This document shows, piece by piece, positions 8,910 to 19,343 of a stretch of DNA of 64,000 nt; the first letter of the stretch is position 1; each line of letters begins with the position of its first letter. A program made the position numbers and the translations under genes. This stretch comes from Bradyrhizobium betae. GTDB taxonomy: Bacteria > Pseudomonadota > Alphaproteobacteria > Rhizobiales > Xanthobacteraceae. The notes under the pieces are model-generated. The model was not told where the DNA came from. It searched no databases and was given only the letters and a program-made list of their open reading frames with translations. Location: contig NZ_MZXW01000015.1 of the NCBI RefSeq assembly GCF_004123905.1, forward strand, positions 310,001 to 374,000, read 5' to 3'.

Positions 8910-9069
8910 TCCTCTGTTCCCAAGGGGTTATTTGCTCAGCGGGGCGCCGATCCGGAGCAAAAGGCGGGCATTTGAGCCAACGTCCTCAACGGCTTCTTAA
9001 GGCGCAGCCACCTATGATCGCGCTGGACGCATCCCATGTCCGCCATTTTACCGTGCATTACCCGGGCGC

Positions 9070-10470
9070 ATGAGCCAGACATCGATCGAGCGGCTGAGGG
9101 AATATCTCGCGCAGCTCCCGCCGCAGGCGCAGGCGCTGCTGATGCGGGAGTTCGAGCGCGCGCTCGAACGCGGCCAGGACACGGCTGTGGCGACCCTCGT
9201 GCTCGAGCAGCTGCGCAAGATCGTGCGCAAGACGGAATCCGATGAGACCCCGCCGCCGCGCACGGACGACCTGTCGCGGCTGCTGTTCCAGGCGCTGGAA
9301 CCGTTCCTGGTCGAGGCGGGCGCTCCGATCCGGGTCGGACAGATCCGCCGCTCCTCGCTACCGCCGATCTGGCAATGGCTTGGCCGTGACGGCGCCCCGG
9401 ACAAGCTGAACGAATTCGAGGCGGCGCTGGCGCGCATGCCGGCCGACAGTACAGGGCAGGTCGAGGCCCTCGCGCAAAAGCTCCAGGCCGTGGCTGCGGA
9501 TGCCATCTTCACGCTGACGGGCCCCGGCGGCGGCGACAAGTCGCGCGCGCTCGCCCGCGTCGGCCCGCCCAACGTGATCGAGGACCTCTATTCGGTCGGC
9601 GCGGTGCTCGCCGTCCGCGAGGCGATCGCCACCCTGAACGAGAAGCTGCCGCGCTTCCTGCGCAGCTTCGGCGATCCGCAGATCGCCTCGGTGACGACTG
9701 CGCTCAACATTCCCGTTCTCCAGACGCCGCAGATGCTGCCCTTCGCGCTGTCGATCGTCGTGCAGCGCATGACCGCGCCGTGGCAGATCATCCGCCTCGC
9801 CATCAAGATCGCCGCCTCCGACGACGAGATCCGCGTGGCGGCCACGCCCTATGGCGTCGCGGTCACGATCGCCCTGCACGATTTGTCCTCCGTCGCCGCG
9901 ATCCTGCGCATGGACATCAAGCGCGGTAATTTCGACACCGTCGCGGACAATCTCAAGGCGCTGCATGACGGCGCGCGCGGCCTGCGCACGGAACTCGACC
10001 TGCGCAACGATTCCGCGTGGGGCAAGCAGTTGACGTCAATTCGGGCCGATATCTCGAACGCTCTCCAGTCGGAGATCGACAGCGTTCCCGGCCGCGTTCG
10101 CCGCATCCTGCGCCAGCGCGCCGAAAAGGACATTCCGCCGGGGGCGCGGATCGACAGCACCGAGGTGGAGGAAACCGCGGCGTTGATCGATTTCGTCGCG
10201 ACCTGCCGCAATTACGCCAGCGAGCTTGCGATCAACGAGGTGACGCTGCGCACCTATTCCGACCTCCAGCAATATGTCGAACGCTCGACCGAGCAATTGG
10301 TGCAGGCGTTGCGCTCGGCCGATCACAAGGTCCGCACCTACAGGCAGCAGCAGGTGCAGGCCGCTATTCGCTTCTGCCAGGTGCTGTTCGGCGATGATTA
10401 TGCCTCGCTGATGAGCCGCGCCGCGGAGAACGCGGCGACCGGCGAACGCAAATCGTCGCGCGCGAGCTGA
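9070..10470 (+). CDS. Conserved hypothetical protein, soluble, helical
   Basis: A 466-residue protein with no signal peptide or membrane helix. It opens MSQTSIERLREYLAQLPPQA, continues with a helix-rich N-terminal half, and has a C-terminal coiled-coil-prone part (residues about 330-450). No catalytic motif, nucleotide-binding loop or known domain was recognised. The ATG at 9070 overlaps a favourable codon-bias frame throughout, so it is a real gene. It stands between the two-component pair and the cytochrome c maturation operon. Confidence 0.75.
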   Translation: MSQTSIERLREYLAQLPPQAQALLMREFERALERGQDTAVATLVLEQLRKIVRKTESDETPPPRTDDLSRLLFQALEPFLVEAGAPIRVGQIRRSSLPPIWQWLGRDGAPDKLNEFEAALARMPADSTGQVEALAQKLQAVAADAIFTLTGPGGGDKSRALARVGPPNVIEDLYSVGAVLAVREAIATLNEKLPRFLRSFGDPQIASVTTALNIPVLQTPQMLPFALSIVVQRMTAPWQIIRLAIKIAASDDEIRVAATPYGVAVTIALHDLSSVAAILRMDIKRGNFDTVADNLKALHDGARGLRTELDLRNDSAWGKQLTSIRADISNALQSEIDSVPGRVRRILRQRAEKDIPPGARIDSTEVEETAALIDFVATCRNYASELAINEVTLRTYSDLQQYVERSTEQLVQALRSADHKVRTYRQQQVQAAIRFCQVLFGDDYASLMSRAAENAATGERKSSRAS

Positions 10471-10570
10471 TTCAGGCGCATATTTTCGTGATCACAATTT
10501 GAGGTTGACGGTGGCCGTGGCGAGCCCTACGCTCGCCGTGCAAGTTTCTGGAATTTCTATCTGTGGGCGC

Positions 10571-10840
10571 ATGAAACCTCATATCAGCTCCATCGAAATC
10601 GAGAATCGCGTCGTTGTTGCCAAATATCAAAGGCTGATGGTCGGCGCGAAGGTGGTGCTGGTCGAGAAGGCAAGCGGTCGGCAGCTGCCTGAGACCATCA
10701 CCAGGGTTGCATCGCCCGTTCCCGTCGGGGCGTTGCGCATCAGATTGCCTGACGCAATCGAGCCGGGAACCTACTTCCTGAGGGCCTTCGACGGGCACGG
10801 CGAAGACGCCGCTCGAAGCGTGGACTTCGAGATCCACTAA
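10571..10840 (+). CDS. Small hypothetical protein, predicted beta-rich
   Basis: From the ATG at 10571 the product has 89 residues (MKPHISSIEIENRVVVAKYQ...). Alternating hydrophobic strands and a terminal PGTYFLRAFDGHG motif suggest a small beta-sandwich. The frame is open upstream to a TTG at 10499, giving 113 residues, but neither start has a good ribosome-binding site. No family was recognised. Confidence 0.5.
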   Translation: MKPHISSIEIENRVVVAKYQRLMVGAKVVLVEKASGRQLPETITRVASPVPVGALRIRLPDAIEPGTYFLRAFDGHGEDAARSVDFEIH

Positions 10841-10884
10841 GCCGTTGGATTTCCAACGTTTCGGGACTGTGTGCGCTCGCGCCG

Positions 10885-10902
10885 AATTGACAATTGTCAA
10901 TT
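10885..10902. promoter_or_regulatory. 18-bp perfect palindrome upstream of ccmI
   Basis: AATTGACAATTGTCAATT reads the same on both strands and stands out in a GC-rich region. Its centre lies about 78 bp before the ccmI start. The TTGACA inside could be a -35 box on either strand, so a repressor bound here could control the ccm operon. MarR-family sites often look like this, but no such regulator is adjacent. Confidence 0.5.
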
Positions 10903-10971
10903 GCCGCATCGTCCGGCCGTGGTGTAAAGCCACCTATGGGCGCGGCTCGCGCGCCGCCGGAAGCTTGCCAG

Positions 10972-12102
10972 ATGACGCTATGGTTCGTGTTCGCGCTGAT
11001 GACGGTCGCGGCGATTTTCGCCGTGCTCTGGCCGCTCGGCCGCGGCGCGGGAGCGGAAAATCAGGGTAGCCAAAACCAGGGTAGCGAAGTCGCGGTCTAC
11101 AAGGACCAGCTGGCCGAGATCGAGCGTGATCTCGCCGCAGGATTGATCGCCGCACCGGAAGCCGAGGCCGCGCGTGTCGAGATCAGCCGCAGGCTGCTCG
11201 CCGCCGCCGGCAGCGAGCCCGCAATGGCCCCGAAATCGAGCCTCAAATGGCGCCGCGTAGCGGCCGTGCTGGCGCTCGTCGGCCTGCCGCTGGTCGCGAT
11301 CGGAATCTACATGCCGCTCGGTTCGCCCCTGCTGCGCGACTTTCCCCTGGCGCAGCGGGAGCGCGGGTCCGGCTCCGGCATGGCGCAATCGCTCGAAAAC
11401 CTCGTCGTGCAGGTCGAGCAACATCTGGAAAAGAATCCGACCGATGGCCGCGGCTGGAACGTGCTTGCGCCGGTGCTGGAGCGGCTCGGCCGTTTTGACG
11501 ATGCGGTTCGGGCCTATCGCAATTCGCTGACCTATAACGGCGAAAGCGCGGAGCGCCGGTCCGATCTCGGCGAAGCCATCGCAGCTGCCGCAAACGGCGT
11601 GGTGACCGCCGAAGCGAAGGGCGAGTTCGAACGCGCGCACGCGCTCGACGCGGGCGATCCCAAGGCGAACTACTTCCTCGGCCTTGCCGCCGAGCAGGAC
11701 GGCCGCAAGGACGATGCCGCCAATATCTGGCGCGCGCTGCTGGCCAAGGCGCCGGCGGATGCGCCGTGGCGTCCGCTGGTGCAGACCTCGCTGGCGCGGG
11801 TTGGCGGTGATGGCGTGACCATGCCCGCGCTCTCGGACGAGACCATCGCAGCCTCCAAGGACATGAACGCGGGCGATCGCAACGCGATGGTCCGCGGCAT
11901 GGTCGAGCGTCTCGCCACGCGCCTCAAGCAGAACGGCGACGACGTCGAAGGCTGGTTGCGCCTGGTGCGGGCCTATCTCGTGATGGGCGATCGCGACAAG
12001 GCGATGGGCGCGTCGACCGATGCCCGCCAGGCCGTTGCCAACGATGCCGCGCGACTGCGCCAGCTCAACGAAGGCCTCAAGACACTTGGGCTCGACGGAT
12101 GA
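10972..12102 (+). CDS. ccmI: Cytochrome c maturation protein CcmI (CycH)
   Basis: A 376-residue protein. The ATG at 10972 gives the typical N-terminus [22 protein letters not shown], the first membrane helix. A cytoplasmic loop with the conserved [17 protein letters not shown] segment follows, then a second helix (about residues 90-112) and a periplasmic TPR-rich domain ([20 protein letters not shown]). CcmI presents the apocytochrome C-terminus to the CcmF/CcmH heme lyase. It is the first gene of ccmI-ccmE-ccmF-ccmH, the rhizobial cycHJKL order. Confidence 0.95.
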   Translation: MTLWFVFALMTVAAIFAVLWPLGRGAGAENQGSQNQGSEVAVYKDQLAEIERDLAAGLIAAPEAEAARVEISRRLLAAAGSEPAMAPKSSLKWRRVAAVLALVGLPLVAIGIYMPLGSPLLRDFPLAQRERGSGSGMAQSLENLVVQVEQHLEKNPTDGRGWNVLAPVLERLGRFDDAVRAYRNSLTYNGESAERRSDLGEAIAAAANGVVTAEAKGEFERAHALDAGDPKANYFLGLAAEQDGRKDDAANIWRALLAKAPADAPWRPLVQTSLARVGGDGVTMPALSDETIAASKDMNAGDRNAMVRGMVERLATRLKQNGDDVEGWLRLVRAYLVMGDRDKAMGASTDARQAVANDAARLRQLNEGLKTLGLDG

Positions 12103-12139
12103 TGAGTTCAGGGCGAGACGAGCAGGGAACGGATACGCC

Positions 12140-12649
12140 ATGACGCGCAAGCAGCGACGTATGACCATCATCGGCGGCTCGCTCGCCGTGCTCGCGCTCG
12201 CGGCCGCGCTGGTGCTCAACGCGCTTCGCGACTCCATCGTGTTCTTCTCGACCCCGACGATGGTCGCCGAGAAGCACGTCGCGCCGGGAAAACGGTTTCG
12301 CCTTGGCGGACTGGTGCAGCCCGGCTCGCTCCAGCGCGGTGACAATCTCGCGGTGACGTTCGAGGTCGCCGACGGCGGCGCCAAGCTTCCGGTCGCCTTC
12401 AAGGGCATTTTGCCTGATCTGTTCCGTGAAGGGCAGGGCGTCGTCGCCGAAGGCGCGCTCGATGCCAACGGCGTGTTCAAGGCCGACACGGTGCTCGCCA
12501 AGCATGACGAGACCTACATGCCGAAGGACGTCGCCGATGCCCTGAAGAAGCAGGGACACTGGAAGGACGATTACGGCGCCAAAGCTTCTGATGGCGTCAA
12601 GCCTGCGGCCACGACTGCGCAGGGCAACTCGCAGGGAGCGGTGCGGTGA
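12140..12649 (+). CDS. ccmE: Cytochrome c maturation heme chaperone CcmE (CycJ)
   Basis: A 169-residue periplasmic membrane-anchored protein starting [20 protein letters not shown], an N-terminal anchor. The OB-fold holds [11 protein letters not shown] and the heme-attachment motif [10 protein letters not shown] with the covalently binding His122 and a nearby Tyr. It receives heme from CcmC (not in the window) and passes it to CcmF. It lies 37 bp after ccmI and overlaps ccmF by 4 bp, so translation is coupled. Confidence 0.96.
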   Translation: MTRKQRRMTIIGGSLAVLALAAALVLNALRDSIVFFSTPTMVAEKHVAPGKRFRLGGLVQPGSLQRGDNLAVTFEVADGGAKLPVAFKGILPDLFREGQGVVAEGALDANGVFKADTVLAKHDETYMPKDVADALKKQGHWKDDYGAKASDGVKPAATTAQGNSQGAVR

Positions 12650-14625
12650 TCGCGGAAGCCGGACATTATGCGCTGGTGCTGGCACTCGCGCTGGCGCTGA
12701 TCCAGTCCATCGTGCCGCTGATCGGTGCGCGCCTGCACGATGCCGCGCTGATGAACGTGGCGCGCTCGACCGCGCTGGCGCAGCTGCTGTTCGTCGGCGC
12801 GTCCTTCATCGCGCTGGTGACGTTGCACGTGAACTCGGATTTCTCGGTCGCCAATGTCTACGAGAATTCCCACTCGATGAAACCGCTGATCTACAAGATC
12901 ACCGGCGTGTGGGGAAACCATGAGGGATCGATGCTGCTGTGGGTGTCGATCCTGGCGCTGTTCGGTGGCCTGGTCGCGGCCTTCGGCAACAATCTGCCGC
13001 TGTCGCTGCGCGCGCATGTGCTGGCGGTGCAGGCCTGGATCGCCAGCGCCTTCTATCTCTTCATCCTGATGACCTCGAACCCGTTCCTGCGCATCGTCAA
13101 TCCGCCGATCGAGGGACGCGATCTCAACCCGGTGCTGCAGGACATCGGCCTCGCCGTGCATCCGCCCATGCTCTATCTCGGCTATGTCGGCTTCTCGATC
13201 TCGTTCTCCTTCGCCATCGCGGCGCTGATGGAGGGACGGATCGATGCGGCCTGGGCGCGCTGGGTGCGGCCGTGGACATTGGTGGCCTGGATATTCCTCA
13301 CCCTCGGCATCGCGATGGGCTCCTACTGGGCCTATTACGAGCTCGGTTGGGGCGGCTGGTGGTTCTGGGATCCGGTCGAGAACGCCTCGCTGATGCCGTG
13401 GCTCGCCGGCACCGCGCTGCTGCACTCGGCGCTGGTGATGGAGAAGCGCAATGCGCTCAAGGTCTGGACCATCCTTCTCTCGATCCTGACCTTCTCGCTG
13501 TCGCTGCTCGGCACTTTCCTGGTGCGCTCGGGCGTCATCACCTCGGTGCACGCCTTCGCCACCGATCCGACCCGCGGCGTGTTCATCCTGCTGATCCTCT
13601 GCCTGTTCATCGGCGGCGGCCTGTCGCTGTTCGCGGGCCGTGCGACCTCGTTGAAGCAGGGCGGCCTGTTCGCGCCGATCTCGCGCGAGGGCGCGCTGGT
13701 CTTGAACAATCTGCTGCTCAGCGTGGCCTGCGCGGTCGTGCTGTTCGGCACGCTCTATCCGCTGGCGATGGAAGCGCTCGACCTCAAGATTTCGGTCGGC
13801 GCACCCTTCTACAATCTCACCTTCGCCCCGCTGTTTGCCCTCTTGCTGCTCGCGGTGCCGTTCGGGCCGATGATGGCGTGGAAGCGCGGCGACCTGCTCG
13901 GCGTGACCCAGCGCCTGCTCGCGGCGGGTGTTGCGGGTCTCGTCGCCGTCGCCATCGTCTGGGGCTGGGCGAGTGGCGGCAGCACGCTGGCACCGCTCGC
14001 AATCGGGCTCGGCATCTTCGTGATCGCCGGCGCCGTCACTGACATCGTCGAGCGGACCGGCCTCGTACGGCTGCCGTTTGCCACAGTGCTGCACCGGGCG
14101 CGCGGCCTGCCGCGCTCGGCCTGGGGCACGGCGTTCGCGCATGCCGGCCTCGGCGTCGCACTGATCGGGATCGTCTGCGAGACCACCTGGAACAGCGAAT
14201 ACATCGCGACCATGAAGCAGAACGACGTTGCCCATGTCGCCGGCTACGATCTCAAGCTCGACGGCCTGTTTCAGCGCCAGGGCCCGAACTTCCGCGAGAT
14301 GATCGCCGAGTTCAACGTCAGCCGCGACGGCGAGACGATCAGCGTCATGACGCCGTCCAAGCGCAGTTTCACCACGCGCGGCTCCTCGACCACCGAGGCC
14401 GCGCTGCTGACCCGCGGTGCAAGCCAGCTTTACGTCTCTCTTGGCGATGCCACCACCGAGGGCTCGATCGCCGTGCGCATCTATCACAAGCCGCTGGTGC
14501 TCATGATCTGGTGGGGGCCGGTGCTGATGGCCTTCGGCGGCATGCTGTCGCTGTCGGACCGGCGCCTGCGCGTCGGCGCGCCAAAGCCGGCGCGGGCCAA
14601 GCAGCGCCTCCAGCCGGCGGAGTGA
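12646..14625 (+). CDS. ccmF: Cytochrome c heme lyase subunit CcmF (CycK)
   Basis: A 659-residue polytopic inner-membrane protein starting with GTG in the GTGA overlap with ccmE. It carries the tryptophan-rich WWD motif ([18 protein letters not shown], about residues 236-253) and conserved His residues in [12 protein letters not shown] and the LLHSALV helix. It takes heme from CcmE and ligates it to apocytochrome c with CcmH/CcmI. About 15 membrane helices are expected for the family and the hydrophobic profile agrees. Confidence 0.96.
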   Translation: MIAEAGHYALVLALALALIQSIVPLIGARLHDAALMNVARSTALAQLLFVGASFIALVTLHVNSDFSVANVYENSHSMKPLIYKITGVWGNHEGSMLLWVSILALFGGLVAAFGNNLPLSLRAHVLAVQAWIASAFYLFILMTSNPFLRIVNPPIEGRDLNPVLQDIGLAVHPPMLYLGYVGFSISFSFAIAALMEGRIDAAWARWVRPWTLVAWIFLTLGIAMGSYWAYYELGWGGWWFWDPVENASLMPWLAGTALLHSALVMEKRNALKVWTILLSILTFSLSLLGTFLVRSGVITSVHAFATDPTRGVFILLILCLFIGGGLSLFAGRATSLKQGGLFAPISREGALVLNNLLLSVACAVVLFGTLYPLAMEALDLKISVGAPFYNLTFAPLFALLLLAVPFGPMMAWKRGDLLGVTQRLLAAGVAGLVAVAIVWGWASGGSTLAPLAIGLGIFVIAGAVTDIVERTGLVRLPFATVLHRARGLPRSAWGTAFAHAGLGVALIGIVCETTWNSEYIATMKQNDVAHVAGYDLKLDGLFQRQGPNFREMIAEFNVSRDGETISVMTPSKRSFTTRGSSTTEAALLTRGASQLYVSLGDATTEGSIAVRIYHKPLVLMIWWGPVLMAFGGMLSLSDRRLRVGAPKPARAKQRLQPAE

Positions 14626-14630
14626 TTTTG

Positions 14631-15113
14631 ATGCGGCGGATGATGGCTGCGATCGTCGCGCTCGTGCTGCTGGCCTTGCCTGCGGCATACGCCGTGCAAC
14701 CCGACGAGATCATGTCTGATCCCGTGAAGGAGTCGCGCGCACGCGGTCTGTCGCGCGAGCTGCGCTGCATGGTTTGTCAGAACCAATCGATCGACGATTC
14801 CGATGCGCCGCTGGCGCGCGATTTGCGGCTGCTGGTGCGCGAGCGGATCGCGGCCGGCGACAGCAATTCGCAAGTGCTCGATTTCCTCGTCGCACGCTAT
14901 GGCGAGTTCGTGCTGCTCAAGCCGCGCTTCGAGCGGCAGACCATGGCGTTGTGGCTGCTCGCGCCGCTGCTGCTGATTGGCGGCGGCCTGGCGCTGTGGC
15001 TGCAAATCCGCCGGCGCGCACGAAGTGGTGCAGATGTACCAGCTCCGCCGCTCACGCCTGAAGAAGAAGCGCGGCTCGCGGCTCTCATGTCGGACGAGGC
15101 GAGATCGTCCTGA
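14631..15113 (+). CDS. ccmH: Cytochrome c maturation thiol reductant CcmH (CycL)
   Basis: A 160-residue protein with a signal peptide (MRRMMAAIVALVLLALPAAY), the redox motif LRCMVCQNQSI (Cys46, Cys49), and one C-terminal membrane helix (about residues 103-123, LWLLAPLLLIGGGLALWL) followed by a basic tail. It keeps the apocytochrome CxxCH cysteines reduced for heme attachment. The start lies 5 bp after ccmF. It ends the operon; ccmABCDG are elsewhere. Confidence 0.96.
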   Translation: MRRMMAAIVALVLLALPAAYAVQPDEIMSDPVKESRARGLSRELRCMVCQNQSIDDSDAPLARDLRLLVRERIAAGDSNSQVLDFLVARYGEFVLLKPRFERQTMALWLLAPLLLIGGGLALWLQIRRRARSGADVPAPPLTPEEEARLAALMSDEARSS

Positions 15114-15133
15114 CCTACGTAATGATACGTAGG
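15114..15133. terminator. Inverted repeat after ccmH
   Basis: CCTACGTA-ATGA-TACGTAGG, a perfect 8-bp hairpin directly after the ccmH stop. No T-tract follows, so intrinsic termination is uncertain; it could equally be a protein site. Confidence 0.4.
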
Positions 15134-15220
15134 CTGGCTGCCGCAGCGTATTTCATGTTCTGTTGACCTTTGTCTGGAAGCTTGTCGCGAGTTTCGATTC
15201 CAGACGTTGAGTCCGCAGCG

Positions 15221-16564
15221 ATGTTCACGAACAGCAATCTGACGATCCGCTTTCTGGTTGGCGCCGTCGTCGCTGCATTATTGTTCCTGCTGGGCATCGG
15301 CGGCGGCACCGGCTTCGTCGCGGTGCTCTATCTGAACAACGAGATCACCAGCCTGTCGTCGGACTTCGCCGCGCTGAGCGGCCCCGCGCGCGATCATGCG
15401 ATGCTGATCTATCAGCAGGCGCAGACGGCGTTCTCCTGGTTCCTGATCGCGTGCGGCGTGATTGCGGTGGTCGCCGTCGCGATCTGTCTCACCACCTTCT
15501 TCGCCGTGCGCAACGGCATCCTCAGCCCCCTGGCGGCGATCGTCCACGCCATGCGCGAGGTCGCCGACCAGAAGTTCGAGACGCCGGTCCCCGGGCTCGG
15601 CGGCACTAACGAGATCGGCCTGCTCGCCGGTGCGCTGGAAGTGTTCAAGACCAATGGCCTCGAGCGGCGGCGCCTCACCGAGCAGCAGCTGCATGAAGCC
15701 CAGCATCAGGCCGAGCGGTCGAAGCTTCTCGACGAGCGGGTCAAGCGCTTCAACGATCTCGTTGCCAGCGTCGTCGACAGCGTGGCCTCCTCGGCTGTGC
15801 ATCTGAAGAGCAACGCCGAGACGCTGTCGCGGACTGCGAACGACACCAGCACCAAGGCCAATGCAGTCGCGAGCGCCGCGAGCCAGGCCAGCACCAGCGT
15901 GCAGACGGTCGCGGGCTCGGCCGAGGCGATGACGAATTCGATCGGCATGATCAGCCGCCGCGTCACCGATGCGACCCAGCGCGCCGAGGGCGCAGCGTCC
16001 CAGGCCGAGAAGAGCCGCGACACCATCCACACCCTGTCGGATGCCGCCGACAAGATCGGCGAGGTCGTGCAGCTGGTGCAGGCGATCGCATCGCAAACCA
16101 ATCTGCTCGCACTCAACGCCACCATCGAGGCGGCGCGGGCAGGCGAGGCCGGCAAGGGCTTTGCCGTGGTCGCCTCCGAGGTGAAGAGCCTCGCGCACCA
16201 GACCAGCAAGGCGACCGAGGAGATCACCTCGCACGTCGCCAGTATCCAGGCCATCACCGCGGAGACGCGCGGCGCCATCGACGGCATCTCGAAGACGCTG
16301 TCGGAGATCTCGTCGATCATGTCCGGCATCGAGGTCGACACCGCCCAGCAGCGCAACGCCACGCAGGACATCACCCGTAGCGCGCAGGACGCCGCACACG
16401 GAACGCTCGATGTGTCCAATCATATCGTGCAGATCACCTCGACCTCGGCCGAGACCGGGCGCATGGCGGCTGAAGCCCGGGATTCCGCCGTCGACCTGTC
16501 GCAACAGGCCGAGACCCTGAAGTGTGAAGTCGACGCGTTCATCGTTGGCGTCAGGGCCAGCTAA
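15221..16564 (+). CDS. Methyl-accepting chemotaxis protein
   Basis: A 447-residue receptor. The ATG at 15221 begins [20 protein letters not shown]. Membrane helices lie at about residues 10-35 and 66-90 and enclose only about 30 periplasmic residues, so sensing is probably membrane-proximal or cytoplasmic. A HAMP segment (about 92-145) is followed by a long coiled coil with the signalling tip [20 protein letters not shown] near residue 295. No CheB/CheR-binding pentapeptide is visible at the end ([11 protein letters not shown]). The gene is inserted between ccmH and degP, which are otherwise neighbours in many rhizobia. The ligand is unknown. Confidence 0.93.
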   Translation: MFTNSNLTIRFLVGAVVAALLFLLGIGGGTGFVAVLYLNNEITSLSSDFAALSGPARDHAMLIYQQAQTAFSWFLIACGVIAVVAVAICLTTFFAVRNGILSPLAAIVHAMREVADQKFETPVPGLGGTNEIGLLAGALEVFKTNGLERRRLTEQQLHEAQHQAERSKLLDERVKRFNDLVASVVDSVASSAVHLKSNAETLSRTANDTSTKANAVASAASQASTSVQTVAGSAEAMTNSIGMISRRVTDATQRAEGAASQAEKSRDTIHTLSDAADKIGEVVQLVQAIASQTNLLALNATIEAARAGEAGKGFAVVASEVKSLAHQTSKATEEITSHVASIQAITAETRGAIDGISKTLSEISSIMSGIEVDTAQQRNATQDITRSAQDAAHGTLDVSNHIVQITSTSAETGRMAAEARDSAVDLSQQAETLKCEVDAFIVGVRAS

Positions 16565-16597
16565 GCCCCTCGAAAACGCGTTCCGCGGCTGATTACG

Positions 16598-16615
16598 GGA
16601 ACTCGATTAAGTTCC
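16598..16615. promoter_or_regulatory. GGAACT-N6-AGTTCC inverted repeat upstream of degP
   Basis: A perfect 6-bp inverted repeat about 180 bp before the degP start. It contains GGAAC but no CGTT at EcfG spacing, so it is listed only as a possible protein site. Confidence 0.3.
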
Positions 16616-16785
16616 TGTCAGACCACGACTTTCGGGCTGCTTCAAACCGCCGCATCGGCTTCGCCCTTCATTACAAAAGTTTAACCCCGCCGCCAGCGCA
16701 CGGTAAGGCGCGAGCCCCCATGTTCAGGTTCGCAACGTGCTGGCATCCGGCACCAAAACGAATTCAAGGCCCTGGAGATCTCTGC

Positions 16786-18366
16786 ATGAGCGACCGTATC
16801 GACCTCTCGAACCTTCCGTCCTACCGGCAGCCGCGCCGGTCGATTTTCTCGGCCCGCAGGATCGCGCTCATGGCGTCTGTCCTCGCCGGTCTCGGGATTG
16901 CCGTCCACGGCTTCAGCCCGTCGACCTCGCCGGCCGATTTGTTCTCGAGCCCGGCGCACGCGCAGGTCAACAACGAGGTCCGCAAGGTCGAGCGTCCGAT
17001 CGGCTTCGCCGACATCGTCGAGCGCGTGAAGCCATCGGTGATTTCGGTGAAGGTCAACATCAAGGAAAAGACCGCGAGCAACGATGACGGCGATGACGCG
17101 CAGTCGCCGTTCCAGCCGGGCTCGCCGATGGAGCGCTTCTTCCGCCGCTTCGGTGGTCCGGATGGCATGCCGGGCCTGAAGGGTGGTGGTCGTGGCCGCG
17201 TCGTCCAGGGCCAGGGCTCCGGCTTCTTCATCTCGGCTGACGGCTTTGCCGTGACCAACAACCACGTGGTCGACGGCGCCGACAAGGTCGAGGTCACGAC
17301 CGACGACGGCAAGACCTACAGCGCCAAGGTGATCGGTACCGACCAGCGCACCGACCTCGCCCTGATCAAGGTCGAGGGCGGCTCGAATTTCCCGTTCGCC
17401 AAGCTCGCCGACGCCAAGCCGCGGATCGGCGACTGGGTGCTCGCGGTCGGCAATCCCTTCGGCCTCGGCGGCACCGTCACCGCGGGCATCGTCTCGGCCA
17501 GCGGCCGCGACATCGGCAACGGCCCCTATGACGATTTCATCCAGATCGACGCGCCCGTGAACAAGGGCAATTCCGGCGGTCCGGCCTTCGACACCAACGG
17601 TGAGGTGATGGGCGTCAACACCGCGATCTACTCGCCCTCCGGCGGCAGCGTCGGCATCGCGTTCTCGATCCCTGCGAGCACCGTGAAGAGCGTGGTCGCC
17701 CAGCTCAAGGACAAGGGCTCGGTCAGCCGCGGCTGGATCGGCGTGCAGATCCAACCTGTGACCTCCGACATCGCCGACAGCCTCGGCATGAAGAAGGCCG
17801 AAGGCGCGCTGGTGGCGGAGCCGCAGAAGGATGGTCCGGCGGCCAAGGCCGGTATCGAGTCCGGCGACGTCATCACGTCGGTCAACGGCGAATCCGTCAA
17901 GGACGCCCGCGAACTCGCCCGCACCATTGGCGGTATGGCACCCGGCGCGTCTGTCAAACTCAACGTGCTGCACAAGGGCCAGGACAAGGTCCTTACCCTC
18001 ACCCTCGGCCAGCTGCCGAACACGGTCGAGGCCAAGGCCGACATCGATAACGACAGCGGCAAGGGTGCGAGCAAGGGCACCGACGTGCCGAAGCTCGGCA
18101 TGACGGTTGCGCCCGCCAATTCCGTGGCCGGCGCCGGCAAGGACGGCGTCGTGGTCACCGAGGTCGATCCGAAGAGCGCAGCCGCCGAACGCGGCTTCAA
18201 GGAAGGCGACGTGATCCTCGAAGTCGGCGGCAAGAGCGTGGCCACCGCCGGCGACGTCCGCGACGCCATCACCGCGGCGCGGACCGACAACAAGAACAGC
18301 GTCCTGATGCGCGTGAAGAGCGGCGGCCAGTCGCGCTTCGTCGCCATTCCCCTCGCCAAGGGGTAA
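16786..18366 (+). CDS. degP: DegP/HtrA family periplasmic serine protease
   Basis: A 526-residue protease. The ATG at 16786 follows a GGAG site. An N-terminal membrane segment (about residues 22-42) is followed by AHAQVN, a likely signal cleavage. The trypsin-like domain has the triad His160 (TNNHVVDGAD), Asp190 (RTDLALIKV) and Ser263 (NKGNSGGPAF). Two PDZ domains follow (about 300-390 and 425-520). It degrades or refolds damaged envelope proteins. A two-component pair lies downstream, a typical rhizobial arrangement that may control envelope stress. Confidence 0.96.
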   Translation: MSDRIDLSNLPSYRQPRRSIFSARRIALMASVLAGLGIAVHGFSPSTSPADLFSSPAHAQVNNEVRKVERPIGFADIVERVKPSVISVKVNIKEKTASNDDGDDAQSPFQPGSPMERFFRRFGGPDGMPGLKGGGRGRVVQGQGSGFFISADGFAVTNNHVVDGADKVEVTTDDGKTYSAKVIGTDQRTDLALIKVEGGSNFPFAKLADAKPRIGDWVLAVGNPFGLGGTVTAGIVSASGRDIGNGPYDDFIQIDAPVNKGNSGGPAFDTNGEVMGVNTAIYSPSGGSVGIAFSIPASTVKSVVAQLKDKGSVSRGWIGVQIQPVTSDIADSLGMKKAEGALVAEPQKDGPAAKAGIESGDVITSVNGESVKDARELARTIGGMAPGASVKLNVLHKGQDKVLTLTLGQLPNTVEAKADIDNDSGKGASKGTDVPKLGMTVAPANSVAGAGKDGVVVTEVDPKSAAAERGFKEGDVILEVGGKSVATAGDVRDAITAARTDNKNSVLMRVKSGGQSRFVAIPLAKG

Positions 18367-18393
18367 GCGCCAGGAGCTTACGAGATGAGGGGT

Positions 18394-18424
18394 GTCGCCG
18401 GCATTAGTCGCCCCCGCCGGCGAC
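18394..18424. terminator. Hairpin downstream of degP
   Basis: GTCGCCGGC and GCCGGCGAC form a perfect 9-bp stem with a 13-nt loop 27 bp after the degP stop. There is no clear T-run. The rest of the roughly 300 bases up to 18662 shows no gene. Confidence 0.4.
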
Positions 18425-18662
18425 GCCCTTCAGGGGAGCAGCGTAAATTTCGCTTCCCCAGTCTACCTTCCGGTGGAATTACGCCCCCCTCCGTCGGAAG
18501 GCCTAGGGCGGTGAAGTCCCCCCAGCTTCACCGCCCGCCTTTCTGCCTACCCTGGTTCTCGCCCAGGTTCTCGCCCAAGTCCTGTTTGCTTGGCTTGCAT
18601 GCGATCGCCGCTCGCGCCATGTTCAGAGAAGGTTGACCCCCTTGACCGCCGCCGAACGCACG

Positions 18663-19343
18663 ATGCGCCTCCTCATCATTGAAGACGACCGCGAATCCGC
18701 CGACTACCTCGTGAAGGCGTTTCGCGAAGTCGGCCACATTGCCGACCACGCCGCCGATGGCGAGGAAGGCCTCGCCATGGCCGAGAACGGCGAGTACGAC
18801 GTGCTGGTGGTCGACCGCATGCTGCCCAAGCGCGACGGCCTGTCGCTGATCGGCGCGCTGCGCGGCAAGGACGACACGACGCCGGTGCTGATTCTCTCCG
18901 CGCTTGGCCAGGTCGACGACCGCATCAAGGGCCTGCGCGCCGGCGGCGACGACTATCTGCCAAAACCCTATTCCTTCGCCGAGCTGCTGGCCCGGGTCGA
19001 GGTGCTGTCGCGCCGCCGCGGCGGACCTGCCGAGGACACGCTCTACCGCGTCGGCGACCTCGAGCTCGACCGGCTCTCCCATCGCGTTGCCCGCGGCAAG
19101 GACGAGCTGACGCTCCAGCCGCGCGAATTCCGACTGCTCGAATATCTGATGAAGCATGCCGGCCAGGTGGTGACGCGGACCATGCTGCTGGAGAACGTCT
19201 GGGACTATCATTTCGATCCGCAAACCAACGTGATCGACGTGCACATTTCGCGGCTGCGCTCCAAGATCGACAAGGGTTTTGAGCGGCCGCTGCTGCACAC
19301 GATCCGCGGCGCCGGGTACATGATCCGTGACGGCATTCGGTAA
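18663..19343 (+). CDS. OmpR-type response regulator
   Basis: A 226-residue regulator. The ATG at 18663 gives MRLLIIEDDRESADYLVKAF; in-frame TTG codons at 18633 and 18642 are alternatives. The receiver has phospho-acceptor Asp51 (VVDRMLPK), Ser in LSALG and Lys in LPKPY. The winged-helix output domain runs from about residue 130 (LQPREFRLLEYLM to IRGAGYMI). Its stop overlaps the start of the kinase gene by 17 bp. Its place downstream of degP suggests an envelope-related stimulus, but this is inference. Confidence 0.93.
   Translation: MRLLIIEDDRESADYLVKAFREVGHIADHAADGEEGLAMAENGEYDVLVVDRMLPKRDGLSLIGALRGKDDTTPVLILSALGQVDDRIKGLRAGGDDYLPKPYSFAELLARVEVLSRRRGGPAEDTLYRVGDLELDRLSHRVARGKDELTLQPREFRLLEYLMKHAGQVVTRTMLLENVWDYHFDPQTNVIDVHISRLRSKIDKGFERPLLHTIRGAGYMIRDGIR

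Noticed and set aside
16598..16622. GGAAC upstream of degP considered as an EcfG promoter
   Set aside because: No CGTT occurs 16-17 bases downstream of GGAAC.
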